Below are positions 52,101-56,376 of a stretch of 64,000 bases of DNA, piece by piece. The stretch comes from Aplidium turbinatum. Taxonomy: Eukaryota > Chordata > Ascidiacea > Aplousobranchia > Polyclinidae. Numbering within the stretch: the first letter of the stretch is position 1; every line of letters begins with the position of its first letter. The stretch covers positions 4,538,501 to 4,602,500 of the forward strand of contig OU964924.1 in the NCBI GenBank assembly GCA_918807975.1, in the 5' to 3' direction. The notes beneath the pieces were generated by a model. The model did not search any database. It saw nothing but the letters and a program-made list of their open reading frames with translations, and was not told the origin of the DNA. The position numbers and the translations under genes were made by a program.

Positions 52101-52759
52101 ATAAGTGCGGCACACTGGACGAACTACACATGGAACATGGAGTGGCAAAACAACACCTCCCGACTCCGTGATTTCCTACCCGACGTCGATCCCCACCCTC
52201 CGGGAATGTCCCTCGCAAGACTTGCGTGGGTCCGGCTTAACCGCCTACGAACCGGCGTCGGTCGCTTTCGTTCAGACATGTGCAAATGGGGCCTGGCTTC
52301 CTCACCGGGATGCGAGTGTGGCGCCACAGACCAGACAGTAGATCATGTCGTCCATGACTGCCCAATCCATCAACCACCACATGGAGCGCCTGGACTGAAG
52401 GCCCTGGATGACGAGACTGTCGAGTGGCTGATGACATCATGCCCAAACATATAGTCCAGAAGAACAGCTCATACGACGAAGAAGATTCCTTTCTGAATAA
52501 CATATTGATGAGAATAGAATTTTATCAACGCTTGCGTGTGATTGGTTATCAAGGCAACGGGCATTATCACGTTGTAGGCTTGTAGCATGATTGTAGTCAC
52601 TTTTGTATTTTCACGTACCCCACGACTTCATAGAGGCGACATTCATTTTTAACTGACAACACACTGTCTTGTGGTCGACTTTCTTCCAGTAACAAATCTA
52701 TTTTCTGCAGGCGTCCCGCTCCAGGCCAAAAGCCTTACATTCCTCAGCGACCAACGTAA
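13094..52759 (+). CDS. dnm: Dynamin (classical, GTPase-PH-GED-PRD), 23 coding exons
   Basis: Large GTPase that assembles into collars and severs endocytic vesicle necks at the plasma membrane. The exons (listed separately) sum to 2,580 nt, 859 residues plus TAA, close to the usual ~860. GTPase domain: P-loop GGQSAGKSS at 38-46 with K44, switch-I T65, DLPG at 137-140, TKLD at 206-209, NRSQ at 237-240. Middle/stalk runs to about 515, PH domain about 518-625 ([18 protein letters not shown]), GED about 640-739 ([19 protein letters not shown]), and a proline-rich tail 740-859 with SH3-ligand motifs such as RAPPSRP and PSIPRRP. The start has ACC before ATG and an upstream in-frame stop. Splicing at VGNQ/VIRKG gives the short form known from Drosophila shibire, without the GEIL insert of vertebrate dynamins. 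One copy of exon 10 is seen. All junctions are in phase with GT-AG introns. Non-coding exons were not identified. Confidence 0.97.
13203..13600. repeat. Short tandem repeat split by a LINE tail
   Basis: Copies of TAATATGGATT(C)TGGGCAGCCGAC lie at 13203-13275 and again at 13537-13592, just inside intron 1. The (TTGA)-tailed LINE fragment sits between the two blocks. Confidence 0.65.
13276..13530 (-). mobile_element. LINE 3' end with (TTGA)n tail, antisense
   Basis: Starts with a CAATCAATCAATCAAGTTTA tail on the + strand, so the element runs on the minus strand. A second partial copy (13818-13916 plus 14686-14742) shares TCCTCACTTTAAGCTGATGA and the CCGACAGTGTAGTTCTT stretch. The tail form suits a CR1/L2-type LINE; only the 3' region is present. 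Confidence 0.6.
13592..13815 (-). mobile_element. RTE-like LINE ORF2 C-terminus, antisense
   Basis: Minus strand reads [20 protein letters not shown], then [20 protein letters not shown], the C-terminal region of RTE-like endonuclease/RT proteins. It ends with a short CAT repeat tail on the + strand. The same ending, in sense orientation, occurs at 48670-48810. Confidence 0.75.
13818..14742 (-). repeat. Second copy of the LINE 3' region, split by a 769-bp element
   Basis: 13818-13916 and 14686-14742 together match about 13365-13510. The element at 13917-14685 sits between them with a 9-bp duplication. The duplicated segment ends at GGATGCAACCTAGTTC, the left end of the MITE at 14743, in both copies. 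Confidence 0.6.
13908..14694. mobile_element. Long-TIR DNA element with 9-bp TSD, copy 2
   Basis: Element 13917-14685 (769 bp), same family as 3163-3979 with matching ~230-bp inverted ends. Perfect 9-bp TSD ATCTATTTT at 13908-13916 and 14686-14694. Non-coding middle differing from copy 1. Confidence 0.85.
14734..15769. mobile_element. MITE filled with tandem repeats, 9-bp TSD
   Basis: Element 14743-15760. Ends GGATGCAACCTAGTTC and, inverted, GGGTGCAACCTAGTTC; 9-bp TSD TCTTGAAAC at 14734-14742 and 15761-15769. Subterminal GTTCGTACCCTGA repeats lie at both ends. The interior is many degenerate copies of units with CAATCAGCGACTTCGGC, CTCGATCTTTTCCTAACC and TTTTAAAATGTTTGCGGAAA, in both orientations at the left edge. 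Its short open frames are products of the repeat, not genes. Confidence 0.75.
15770..17253. other. Intron 1, unique part
   Basis: AT-rich intron sequence; short chance frames only. I see no conserved element, RNA gene or recognisable transposon. Confidence 0.5.
17254..17372. repeat. Palindromic MITE-like hairpin in intron 1
   Basis: Left arm CTCATCTGGTGAAAGTAAAA pairs with the right arm TTTTACCTTAACTTTCATC. The arms also share a GCAAC block and an AGTTGA block. About 120 bp. Confidence 0.6.
17455..17545 (+). CDS. dnm: Dynamin exon 2
   Basis: Residues 24-53 plus two bases of Arg54. Contains [20 protein letters not shown], the G1/P-loop with the catalytic Lys44. Confidence 0.97.
17685..18042. 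mobile_element. hAT MITE with perfect 8-bp TSD (intron 2)
   Basis: Element 17693-18034 (342 bp). Ends CAGTGATTTTCAACC and, inverted, CAGTGTTTTTGAACC. Identical octamer CAGTAGGC at 17685-17692 and 18035-18042. Same family as 57946-58739, including a GTTGTTGTGTTGTTTATTTT segment. Non-coding. Confidence 0.85.
18686..18762 (+). CDS. dnm: Dynamin exon 3
   Basis: Residues 54-79. Contains [20 protein letters not shown] with switch-I Thr65. The following TSRTGEWGEF stretch is one residue longer than in human dynamin. Confidence 0.97.
18960..19022. repeat. Small hairpin in intron 3
   Basis: AACGTTAACTTGAAACAAAA pairs with TTTTGTTTCAAGGTAACGTT around an 11-bp loop. Different sequence from the 90-bp hairpin family. 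Confidence 0.7.
19096..19543. mobile_element. MITE with CAGGCCTCTAA ends (intron 3)
   Basis: Element 19102-19537. Ends CAGGCCTCTAA and TTAGAGGCCTG, followed inward by CCGGCGGCCATGGCC and the complement. Six-bp repeat AAACCA flanks it (19096-19101, 19538-19543). Related to 1641-2571. Non-coding. Confidence 0.7.
19614..19763 (+). CDS. dnm: Dynamin exon 4
   Basis: Residues 80-129. Contains [32 protein letters not shown] and SPH. Confidence 0.97.
20230..20433 (+). CDS. dnm: Dynamin exon 5
   Basis: Residues 130-197. Contains [20 protein letters not shown] (G3 motif DLPG) and [20 protein letters not shown]. Confidence 0.97.
21048..21146 (+). CDS. dnm: Dynamin exon 6
   Basis: Residues 198-230. 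Contains [20 protein letters not shown] with the G4 motif TKLD. Confidence 0.97.
21234..21394 (+). CDS. dnm: Dynamin exon 7
   Basis: Residues 231-284. Contains [20 protein letters not shown] (G5 region) and [20 protein letters not shown]. Confidence 0.97.
21627..21769 (+). CDS. dnm: Dynamin exon 8
   Basis: Residues 285-331 and two bases of the next codon. Contains [20 protein letters not shown] and the acidic [11 protein letters not shown] helix at the GTPase/stalk boundary. Confidence 0.96.
22655..22790 (+). CDS. dnm: Dynamin exon 9
   Basis: Residues 332-377. Contains [20 protein letters not shown] of the stalk. Confidence 0.97.
22801..23182. mobile_element. Palindromic TTCGGCG-repeat MITE (intron 9)
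   Basis: Element 22812-23171, flanked by CGTGATTTTAT at 22801-22811 and 23172-23182. Both arms carry several spaced TTCGGCGA motifs in opposite orientation, and inner arms share GGCAATGATAATTAGGCTAC with its complement. Starts 10 bp after the exon 9 donor. Family unknown. Confidence 0.7.
23183..24494. other. Intron 9, remainder
   Basis: Mostly unique AT-rich sequence. Around 23270-23320 the words GAACTGGTC and AAGAACTAGCTC repeat in both orientations. The 96-codon frame at 23985-24275 does not resemble an alternative dynamin exon. Confidence 0.4.
24495..24629 (+). CDS. dnm: Dynamin exon 10
   Basis: Residues 378-422, [20 protein letters not shown] onward. Vertebrate dynamin genes carry two mutually exclusive versions of this exon; I see only one in the flanking introns. 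Confidence 0.96.
24799..24870 (+). CDS. dnm: Dynamin exon 11
   Basis: Residues 423-446, [20 protein letters not shown] of the stalk. 24 codons, phase 0 on both sides. Confidence 0.94.
25144..25229. repeat. Hairpin repeat, copy 2 (intron 11)
   Basis: Diverged full copy: left GACAGCAAA and GCATTGATTTAAC, centre CTGCAG, right GTAAAAATGACGGATTTTGC. Confidence 0.65.
25285..25371 (+). CDS. dnm: Dynamin exon 12
   Basis: Residues 447-475, [20 protein letters not shown]. 29 codons, phase 0 on both sides. Confidence 0.95.
25677..25747 (+). CDS. dnm: Dynamin exon 13
   Basis: Residues 476-498, with the dynamin signature [14 protein letters not shown]. Confidence 0.96.
26505..26559 (+). CDS. dnm: Dynamin exon 14
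   Basis: Residues 499-517, [19 protein letters not shown], the basic linker before the PH domain. The downstream intron (6.75 kb) is the longest in the gene. Confidence 0.93.
26640..28530. repeat. Outer inverted repeat around a transposase element (intron 14)
   Basis: GCGAACGTTTTCGGCTATAC near 26672 is mirrored by TCGAAAACGTTCGCTTTATT near 28497, and the mirrored sequence continues through AGTCCTTTTCAA. Direct-orientation relatives lie at about 40238 and 41893. The arrangement resembles inverted terminal repeats of Penelope-like elements, but no such protein is seen; it could equally be a palindromic MITE. Confidence 0.5.
26929..28446. mobile_element. DNA transposon (IHWDGK-type transposase group), rearranged
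   Basis: Element 26935-28440 with ~130-bp inverted ends starting CTAGACTGGCCC and flanking TGTATA (26929-26934, 28441-28446). N-terminal transposase blocks lie on the minus strand at 28090-27375 ([44 protein letters not shown]). The next block, [19 protein letters not shown] then [16 protein letters not shown], is on the + strand at 27085-27275. The protein order is kept but part of it is inverted. Frameshifts and stops are present. Same transposase group as 36200-38835. Confidence 0.75.
28766..28818. repeat. Hairpin repeat, half copy (intron 14)
   Basis: Right half only: CTGCAGACGTTGAATCAATT, TAAAAAACGG, GATTTGCTGACTGGGA. Confidence 0.6.
29597..29672. repeat. Hairpin repeat, copy 3 (intron 14)
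   Basis: Left CCAGCAACTTAG and TTTTACAATG, centre CAACGTCTACAGACGTTG, right AATCAATGTGAAAA and TTTGCTG. Confidence 0.7.
30231..30277. repeat. Hairpin repeat, half copy (intron 14)
   Basis: GTAGACGTTGAATCGATGTA, AAAATAACGGATTTTGCTGT, CTGGG: a right half close to the consensus. Confidence 0.65.
31743..32518. repeat. Perfect 23-bp inverted repeat pair inside the hAT
   Basis: 31743-31765 starts CCAGGCCAAGACTACCC and 32496-32518 is its exact reverse complement. A smaller hairpin, GTAGCAAAAATG and CTTGCTAC, lies just inside the left arm. The LINE fragment 31841-32260 lies between the arms. Confidence 0.8.
31831..32270 (-). mobile_element. Jockey-like LINE 3' fragment with 10-bp TSD
   Basis: Insert 31841-32260, flanked by AACGGCTGCC at 31831-31840 and 32261-32270. 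The frames match the C-terminus of the LINE at 45146-45677 ([17 protein letters not shown] and [18 protein letters not shown] there); here the reading is broken by frameshifts. 3' end is a GAAGAAGAAG-type tail on the minus strand. Heavily 5' truncated. Confidence 0.85.
33311..33424 (+). CDS. dnm: Dynamin exon 15
   Basis: Residues 518-555, start of the PH domain: [20 protein letters not shown] then EFWF and WYKDEE. Confidence 0.96.
33923..34053 (+). CDS. dnm: Dynamin exon 16
   Basis: Residues 556-598, middle of the PH domain: [20 protein letters not shown] and [12 protein letters not shown]. Confidence 0.97.
34586..34685 (+). CDS. dnm: Dynamin exon 17
   Basis: Residues 599-632, end of the PH domain: [18 protein letters not shown]. 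Confidence 0.97.
34784..34869. repeat. Hairpin repeat, copy 4 (intron 17)
   Basis: CTGCCAGTCATAAAAT on the left and GCACAGATTTGCTGGCAG on the right; centre CTGTAGACGTTGAATCAATG. It starts about 100 bp after the exon 17 donor. Confidence 0.7.
34870..36047. other. Intron 17, unique part
   Basis: Two overlapping minus-strand frames (35523-35329 and 35348-35151) could form a small protein with a hydrophobic start ([14 protein letters not shown]) if spliced or shifted, but there is no family match and no firm splice evidence. Otherwise nothing recognised. Confidence 0.35.
36192..38843 (-). mobile_element. Nested DNA transposon with 8-bp TSD (IHWDGK-type transposase)
   Basis: Element 36200-38835. 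Perfect 19-bp ends TAGGGTGCACACAATGCCG; perfect TSD GTGATTAT at 36192-36199 and 38836-38843. Transposase blocks on the minus strand: 38746-38474 (N-terminal), 38459-37626 ([53 protein letters not shown]) and 37710-36904 ([30 protein letters not shown]). The second and third blocks overlap with a +/-1 shift in a short GTGTGTG run, and another shift lies near 38480. This transposase group is common in arthropods and cnidarians; the 8-bp TSD suggests hAT affinity. Two small lesions and perfect ends suggest a fairly young copy. Confidence 0.85.
36583..36804. repeat. Long palindrome with TA-bounded ends (inside the nested element)
   Basis: TACCGTAAAA at the left and TTTTACGGTA at the right, with arms of about 100 bp that include CACAACTTTGCCC and ATTTGTGAGTTAAAGTGTGA against the complement. 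TA-flanked palindromes of this size are usually Tc1/mariner-type MITEs. Confidence 0.75.
39875..41046. other. Intron 17, distal part
   Basis: Holds a repeat with TCGAACGTTTTCGGCTTAAC at about 40234 and a segment shared with 30470-30545. No gene recognised. The 75-codon minus frame at 40546-40773 looks like chance. Confidence 0.4.
41047..41199 (+). CDS. dnm: Dynamin exon 18
   Basis: Residues 633-683, start of the [23 protein letters not shown] and [13 protein letters not shown]. Its last 22 bases and donor form the first unit of a 34-bp minisatellite. Confidence 0.97.
41178..41347 (+). repeat. 34-bp minisatellite spanning the exon 18 splice donor
   Basis: Units start at 41178, 41212, 41246, 41280 and 41314 with CATGAATATCATGATTGCC or close variants. 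Unit 1 contains the last 22 bases of exon 18 and the true donor CAG/GTAAGC at 41199/41200. In unit 2 the donor position reads GAG/ATAAAA, in unit 3 CGG/GCAAGC, and in unit 4 the register is lost. Confidence 0.85.
41633..41689 (+). CDS. dnm: Dynamin exon 19
   Basis: Residues 684-702, [19 protein letters not shown] of the GED. 19 codons between TCTCAG and GTAAGT. Confidence 0.94.
41820..41940. repeat. GCGAACGTTTTCGGCT repeat, copy in intron 19
   Basis: AACTGAGCAACAACACAACA followed by AAAAGCGAACGTTTTCGGCT. Matches the left outer arm at 26610-26690 and, less well, 40165-40255. Confidence 0.55.
42244..42354 (+). CDS. dnm: Dynamin exon 20
   Basis: Residues 703-739, end of the [20 protein letters not shown] and [15 protein letters not shown]. 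Confidence 0.96.
42446..42490. repeat. Hairpin repeat, half copy (intron 20)
   Basis: CATAGACGTTGAGTCAGTGT then AAAAAGGAGAGCTG: a diverged right half, followed by tRNA-like words (TTGGTTTAGTGGTAT). Confidence 0.45.
42843..42979 (+). CDS. dnm: Dynamin exon 21
   Basis: Residues 740-784, start of the proline-rich tail: [19 protein letters not shown], matching PPPVDNSWL of vertebrate dynamins. A hairpin repeat starts 11 bp after its last base. Confidence 0.95.
42991..43080. repeat. Hairpin repeat, copy 5, beside exon 21
   Basis: CCCAACTAGCAAAATGCGTC, ACATTGATTCAACGTCTACA, GACGTCGAATCTATGTAAAA, CTTTTGCTGTCTGAAG. The palindrome begins 11 bp past the last base of exon 21. Confidence 0.8.
43150..44698 (+). 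mobile_element. Unclassified DNA element with GGGTATATT ends
   Basis: Left GGGGTATATTGAGGCTGCTG and inverted right end AGGGTATATTTTGGGTGCTG, each followed by TCAAAAATCACAT. Inside, on the + strand near 43770-43975, is a broken cysteine-rich ORF with [33 protein letters not shown] and [18 protein letters not shown]. That domain is widespread in arthropod and cnidarian transposable elements. Several breaks; only the N-terminal part is recognisable. No clear TSD. Confidence 0.55.
44969..45139. mobile_element. 162-bp insertion in the mariner, 9-bp TSD
   Basis: Insert about 44978-45139, between TACCATGTT at 44969-44977 and the same nonamer after the LINE (45681-45689). Origin unknown; the 86-codon frame crossing it is chance. 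The mariner frame resumes correctly after it. Confidence 0.5.
45137..45686 (-). mobile_element. Jockey-like LINE 3' fragment with 9-bp TSD
   Basis: Insert 45146-45677 between GTCTACCAT copies at 45137-45145 and 45678-45686. Minus strand is open through the RT C-terminus: [58 protein letters not shown] and the terminal cysteine motif [18 protein letters not shown]. 5' truncated; tail GAAGAAGAAG. Frame intact, so fairly recent. Confidence 0.88.
46762..47125 (+). mobile_element. LINE ORF2 C-terminal fragment
   Basis: [33 protein letters not shown], then in another frame [19 protein letters not shown]. This matches the C-terminal part of endonuclease/RT proteins of RTE/Ingi-type LINEs (KYFGHILR, GKRGRGRPR, RWRCIVSN). 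One frameshift separates the parts. It abuts the mariner right end. Confidence 0.7.
47126..48054. other. Intron 21, middle part
   Basis: No gene. At 47744-47812 the minus strand has a tRNA-like B-box GGGTTCGAATCCCC without a full cloverleaf, suggesting a SINE fragment. Confidence 0.4.
48055..48138. repeat. Hairpin repeat, copy 6 (intron 21)
   Basis: AGACAGCAAATCAGCTTTTT, CATTGATTTAACATC, then AATCTGAATCAATGTAAAAA and TAATTTGCTGTGTGA pair as a hairpin. Confidence 0.75.
48380..48440 (-). repeat. tRNA-like fragment (SINE?)
   Basis: Minus strand reads GTCAGATGCTCTAACGTGGG then GGTTCGATTTCC, like the 3' half of a tRNA (anticodon stem to B box). The 5' half with A box is missing. Confidence 0.4.
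48670..48810 (+). mobile_element. RTE-like LINE 3' end, sense
   Basis: [20 protein letters not shown] then [20 protein letters not shown] and stop, followed by an ATG repeat tail. Same family as 13592-13815; residues shared with that copy are identical by eye. Confidence 0.75.
49541..49717 (+). CDS. dnm: Dynamin exon 22
   Basis: Residues 785-843, most of the proline-rich domain: [18 protein letters not shown] and [20 protein letters not shown], with several PxxP SH3 ligands. Confidence 0.94.
49718..51023. other. Intron 22, before the LINE
   Basis: Contains hairpin copy 7 (50388-50477). The 170-codon minus-strand frame at 49975-50487 runs through the hairpin and has no recognisable domain. 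Otherwise AT-rich unique sequence. Confidence 0.4.
50388..50477. repeat. Hairpin repeat, copy 7 (intron 22)
   Basis: The cleanest copy: CCCAATCAGCAATACCCCGT, TTTTACATTGATTCAACGTC, seven-base loop, GTTGAATCAATGTAAAA, then ACGGGGTTTTGCTGGCTGGG. Confidence 0.9.
51024..52492 (+). mobile_element. Jockey-like LINE, 5'-truncated, open RT frame (intron 22)
   Basis: Insert 51033-52483 between GATTCCTTT copies at 51024-51032 and 52484-52492. One frame is open from the truncation to TAG at 52452-52454: [62 protein letters not shown] (catalytic YADD), [15 protein letters not shown], and a C-terminal cysteine motif [18 protein letters not shown]. The endonuclease and first RT motifs are missing. 3' tail ACGAAGAAG. 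No stop or shift; clearly GC-richer than its surroundings. Recent insertion in the same orientation as dynamin. Confidence 0.92.
52711..52759 (+). CDS. dnm: Dynamin exon 23 (terminal)
   Basis: Residues 844-859, [16 protein letters not shown], then TAA. It joins exon 22 in phase. The intron before it holds a LINE, so a different last exon in some transcripts is possible. Confidence 0.88.
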
Positions 52760-53100
52760 AGAGTGGATGGACACTTTCTGTTAAGATATCTTCGTCGGTG
52801 GAATAATTTCCTGAACGATATCATTGTCCAATGTTGTCTAAGAATGAAATTTCACTCTTTATATCAATCCGATGTCTTGTGACGTTTAATCGACGTAAAA
52901 GAATCGATTTTCTAGCTGGTTAAGTATTTACACGCACAACTGCTGTGTTTAGTCTTGCGTTAGCTTTTTTCAAAAAATATTAAAATTTCGAGGTTGCGAC
53001 TAAACCACAGGGGCTGTGCAGTGTGCAACTCAACCCTAAACGTGGAATCTCTGCTCCCAAAGCTGCAAATGTAGTAAAATTTAGCAGTGATCCAAATCCT
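52760..53100 (+). other. dnm: Dynamin 3' UTR region
   Basis: Follows the TAA at 52757-52759. No AATAAA is seen in the first 500 bp; an ATTAAA variant lies at 52979-52984. A diverged hairpin repeat lies at 52848-52921. Confidence 0.35.
52848..52921. repeat. Hairpin repeat, diverged copy (3' UTR region)
   Basis: TATATCAATCCGATGTC, then GACGTTTAATCGACGTAAAA and GATTTTCTAGCTGG. If the ATTAAA at 52979 is used it would be in the mature transcript. Confidence 0.5.
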
Positions 53101-53670
53101 GTCCGCGGGTTTTCAAACCTTTTGACTCCCCTCATTGTAGCCCCTTGATTTAATTACATTTATGCCAGTGTTTTATGAACCATAGCATTTGCACTAGCCC
53201 CTCGCAATCGCGAAATGCTGTTGCTGCAATCAATCTGTCGTCGTTAGACATTTTAGTACAAACTGCTTAATTTGACGGAAATCGTTATTACAGTGGAACT
53301 TCATTAATGCGGCCATGATATGGAGCAATGCGATGGTCGTATTTTCAAGTGGCATTTATAATATGTAGGTGTTTAGAAGGTCGCTTATGATCAATTGATT
53401 ATCTCAAATCTTAGCTCAATAATACAACAGCGGCGGATGGTTTTTTTTTCGCGTCTCGCACTTTTTTCTAATTTGCCCTGGCAATTTCCTCATTGTTTAT
53501 TAATTTAACATCTCAAAACGTTATATCAACGTGAATGTGTATCGCTTTATTTGTATGTCTCTGTTATTACCCAATACTACATCAAAAGCACCAATTTTGC
53601 TCTAGAAGTCAGAGTATTCTTACGCAATTTTTGCGATTTTTGCTTCACAACTCATCACACGCTATATCAA

Positions 53671-53744
53671 AAACAGAAAATCAACCGTTTTTTTTTTTCA
53701 TTGAAGTTGAATCAATGTAAAAAAAAAACGGTTGATTTGCTGTG
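53671..53744. repeat. Hairpin repeat, copy 8
   Basis: AAATCAACCG then a T run and CATTGAAGTTGAATCAATG, then an A run and CGGTTGATTTGCTGT. Long perfectly paired arms. Confidence 0.8.
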
Positions 53745-53945
53745 ATTGTATTAAACCTGATGGTTTAGGTGAAAGACCGTCGTATAATGTTGTGTGATGG
53801 TAAAACAAAACTCAAAACGCCAAGTCTCCCAACAAAGAATAAAACAACAACATTATAATGAAAAACGCTTTGGTCAAAAAACGACTTGTATCACATTTCA
53901 AGCGCTGTCGTCCGTTGAGTTGACTTTACTCCTTTTCCTAGTTAT

Positions 53946-54008
53946 CCTGTTGCCATTTTGACATTGTTTTAAAATCACTAGACGTTAAAACGATGTAAAA
54001 ACAGCAAA
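53946..54008. repeat. Hairpin repeat, diverged copy
   Basis: TTTTGACATTGTTTTAAAAT on the left; CTAGACGTTAAAACGATGTA and AAAACAGCAAA on the right. Confidence 0.5.
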
Positions 54009-54760
54009 GTTTATACGATTGCGTTTGTTGTCTTCAAACGGAATCGTTGTTGTCTTCAACAAATATGAAAAGGGCAAAGTTTTCTTTTGTTTTATAGTTG
54101 TAGTGAGATTGTTATTATTAGTTATGTTTTTGCGTGTAGCTTAACTCCATCTGCAACAATCACCGGATTCACATCTTTATCATATTTCTCAGATATTTTC
54201 CACATCACATGAACATTAGACCATGTTTAAAAGTTGAAGAGTCAAATTTGGATAGCTGGGAATCTACCCATCTAAAGTAGAAAGAGTGTTTCATAATTTT
54301 AAATAAGCTTTTCCTTTGATTTTGTTCCCTTTATGATTTCGTTTGTGAATTTATTGTAAAATTAGTTTACAATTTTAGTTTCTGATAAAAGTACAGAACG
54401 TAAAGTGTAACTATTGAATGTATGGCGTGTTAAGCTTTGCAAAACAACCACAAGAACACTAATATGTACTGGATTGGACCAGTTAGTTGCTTGTTCAAAC
54501 GCTATTATTAAATTATCAGAAGATGGTTTTCCAAACTGTATCGTATAAACTAGCGCAAACCGGTTCAAGCAAGTTAAATCGAGTTTAACCATTCACTGCC
54601 CTTGTTTTTCTGTTGTTCAGTCATCAGTAGTTCAGCAGCTAGTGGATGGAAGTCGTATTGTAATCTCCAATGATATTTATTCAAACTAATCAAAGAATTT
54701 TTGATTATTCCGTTTTTTTTAAGTGAATATTATGGTGAATGTCGTAGTGGTTGTTACATC

Positions 54761-54845
54761 CTGGACAGCAAAATCCGTTAATGCTCCATTGATTCAACGT
54801 GTGCAGACGCTGAATCAATGGAAAACTGACGTATTTTGTTTGTGG
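54761..54845. repeat. Hairpin repeat, copy 9
   Basis: CTGGACAGCAAAATCCGTTA, CCATTGATTCAACGTGTGCA, GACGCTGAATCAATGGAAAA, GTATTTTGTTTGTGG. Confidence 0.8.
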
Positions 54846-55372
54846 AAAGTACGTTAAGGGTTGTATGTATCAACAGTAAATAATCCACTGATTTAGCAGT
54901 TTATTCCGGGGTTTATTCTCTTTCCTTATCCACAAACCGTAATCCGCTGATTAAAACCCTGACTACGGATGCACAGATGAACTTCGTGTTTACTTATCAT
55001 CGATTAACTAATCAGACGATTAGCTCAATCGGTCGCTTAAAAAATCTGTTTGCATCCAGTTCTTAATCTCTTTAACTTGTAAAGTGTCGTTTTGGCTTCT
55101 CATTGTATCTGTCAACTTCAAACGCAACGGTCTTAGAGGGCTTTTAGTTTATTTCATCTTGAAGTTACGCTGTAGGAATAAGTCTCGTTTGGTAGCATGC
55201 AAAATTGTTTATTTTTACTCTACCATCTGCTTACCCGACATTGTGTAACGTCTCTATGATGATTATACCATTCTAAGCGGATGTAGCATTTGTCATCATT
55301 TGTATTTACATTTGTTCATTTTTTTGGTCTACAAAAATTACAAATCTTTTGTAAGACAAATTTTCTAAGCTT

Positions 55373-55843
55373 TTGCAAACGAGTTTGGTCTATTTTAAAC
55401 GACTTAACCTACGAATCCGGCAATTATTTCTGACTTTATATGAAACTTTTAAAAAATCTCCTAATTTACGACGAAACGTCCTAAATTTACTTAATCATTT
55501 AAGAATGATTTTGTACTTGAATAAGTGTTGCACAATCAACAAAATCTCAATAGCTTCAGTTTTTATAGATCACCTTTCCACTTTTTTTTACCACTCATCG
55601 TTGTTTTTGGCCCGAAAAGTTAAAATGCTGTTACAGTTGGCTGCTTTGTCAACGCTTCCCATACCTTGTTACTGTGCATTCTCAGGGAGAATGTTGCATC
55701 AAGTTGTACCGGTATGCACTGAGGATGTCTATTATAATAGTGGACGAAACGTAAGTGTAAAGTCATTTCAGATTGTTATTATTATTGAAAAAGTGAAGAT
55801 GGCTTTTCACTGGCATCATTTCAAAGTTGATTTGCTGTAAAAT
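55373..55843 (+). CDS. Hypothetical 155-codon ORF
   Basis: Open + strand frame, basic and Leu-rich, with no recognised domain and low sequence complexity typical of AT-rich chance frames. An AATAAA lies shortly after its stop (55868-55873), the only point in its favour. Confidence 0.15.
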
Positions 55844-56232
55844 ACTGTATTTTCTCAGAAATGTATCAATAAAGTCAAGTCCATTTAGTTTCGAGCTGTT
55901 TGATCACAAAATCTCGAAGAATCATTGCTTCCACAAGGAGTTGGACCATAACTCTTGGAGTTCGAATCAAGACCATTGTCAGGTCGAGCGCTTATGTATC
56001 TTCCTTTTAAACCTACAATAGCACGAAAGTAGCCTATAGTTTCGTGAGAGAGCTTGCATTTAGGCCAGGCACAACACAACTAGGTTGAGTATAAGAAGGT
56101 GGGGAGGTTTTGAATCTTTATCCTCGGACGGACAAAGCCCTTGATTGGTTATTCCTGGTAGTTTCACATAGGCCTAGCCTACTTGCAGAGGCTTTTGACG
56201 CAGGGACGGTGAATGGAGAGCAATCCTGAAAT

Positions 56233-56325
56233 GCTGTGCTCCAACGCACACCCCGGGAGTCGAACCCTTGCCGCTTGATCTTGAGTGGAGCGCTTAACCA
56301 CTACTGGGCTGATGGAGCCGACAGT
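56233..56325 (-). repeat. tRNA-derived SINE head
   Basis: Minus strand reads CAGCCCAGTAGTGGTTAAGC (A-box region), then GGGTTCGACTCCCGGGG (B box). Spacing is tRNA-like but the acceptor stem does not pair, so a SINE head rather than a functional tRNA. Confidence 0.5.
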
Positions 56326-56376
56326 TTAATATTCGAACGTCAATCTCTGTATAGCCTGCGTCAGTGGTTTAAAGCC

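Larger units (their letters stand above)
53101..55372. other. Intergenic, hairpin-rich
   Basis: AT-rich with hairpin copies at 53671-53744, about 53946-54008 and 54761-54845. No gene recognised. Confidence 0.45.

Noticed and set aside
55373-55843. A new downstream gene (155 codons).
   Set aside because: Composition is that of AT-rich chance frames and no domain is visible. Kept only as a low-confidence ORF because an AATAAA follows.
56233-56325. A functional tRNA gene on the minus strand.
   Set aside because: A and B boxes are present but the acceptor stem does not pair and the context is repeat-rich; better read as a SINE head.
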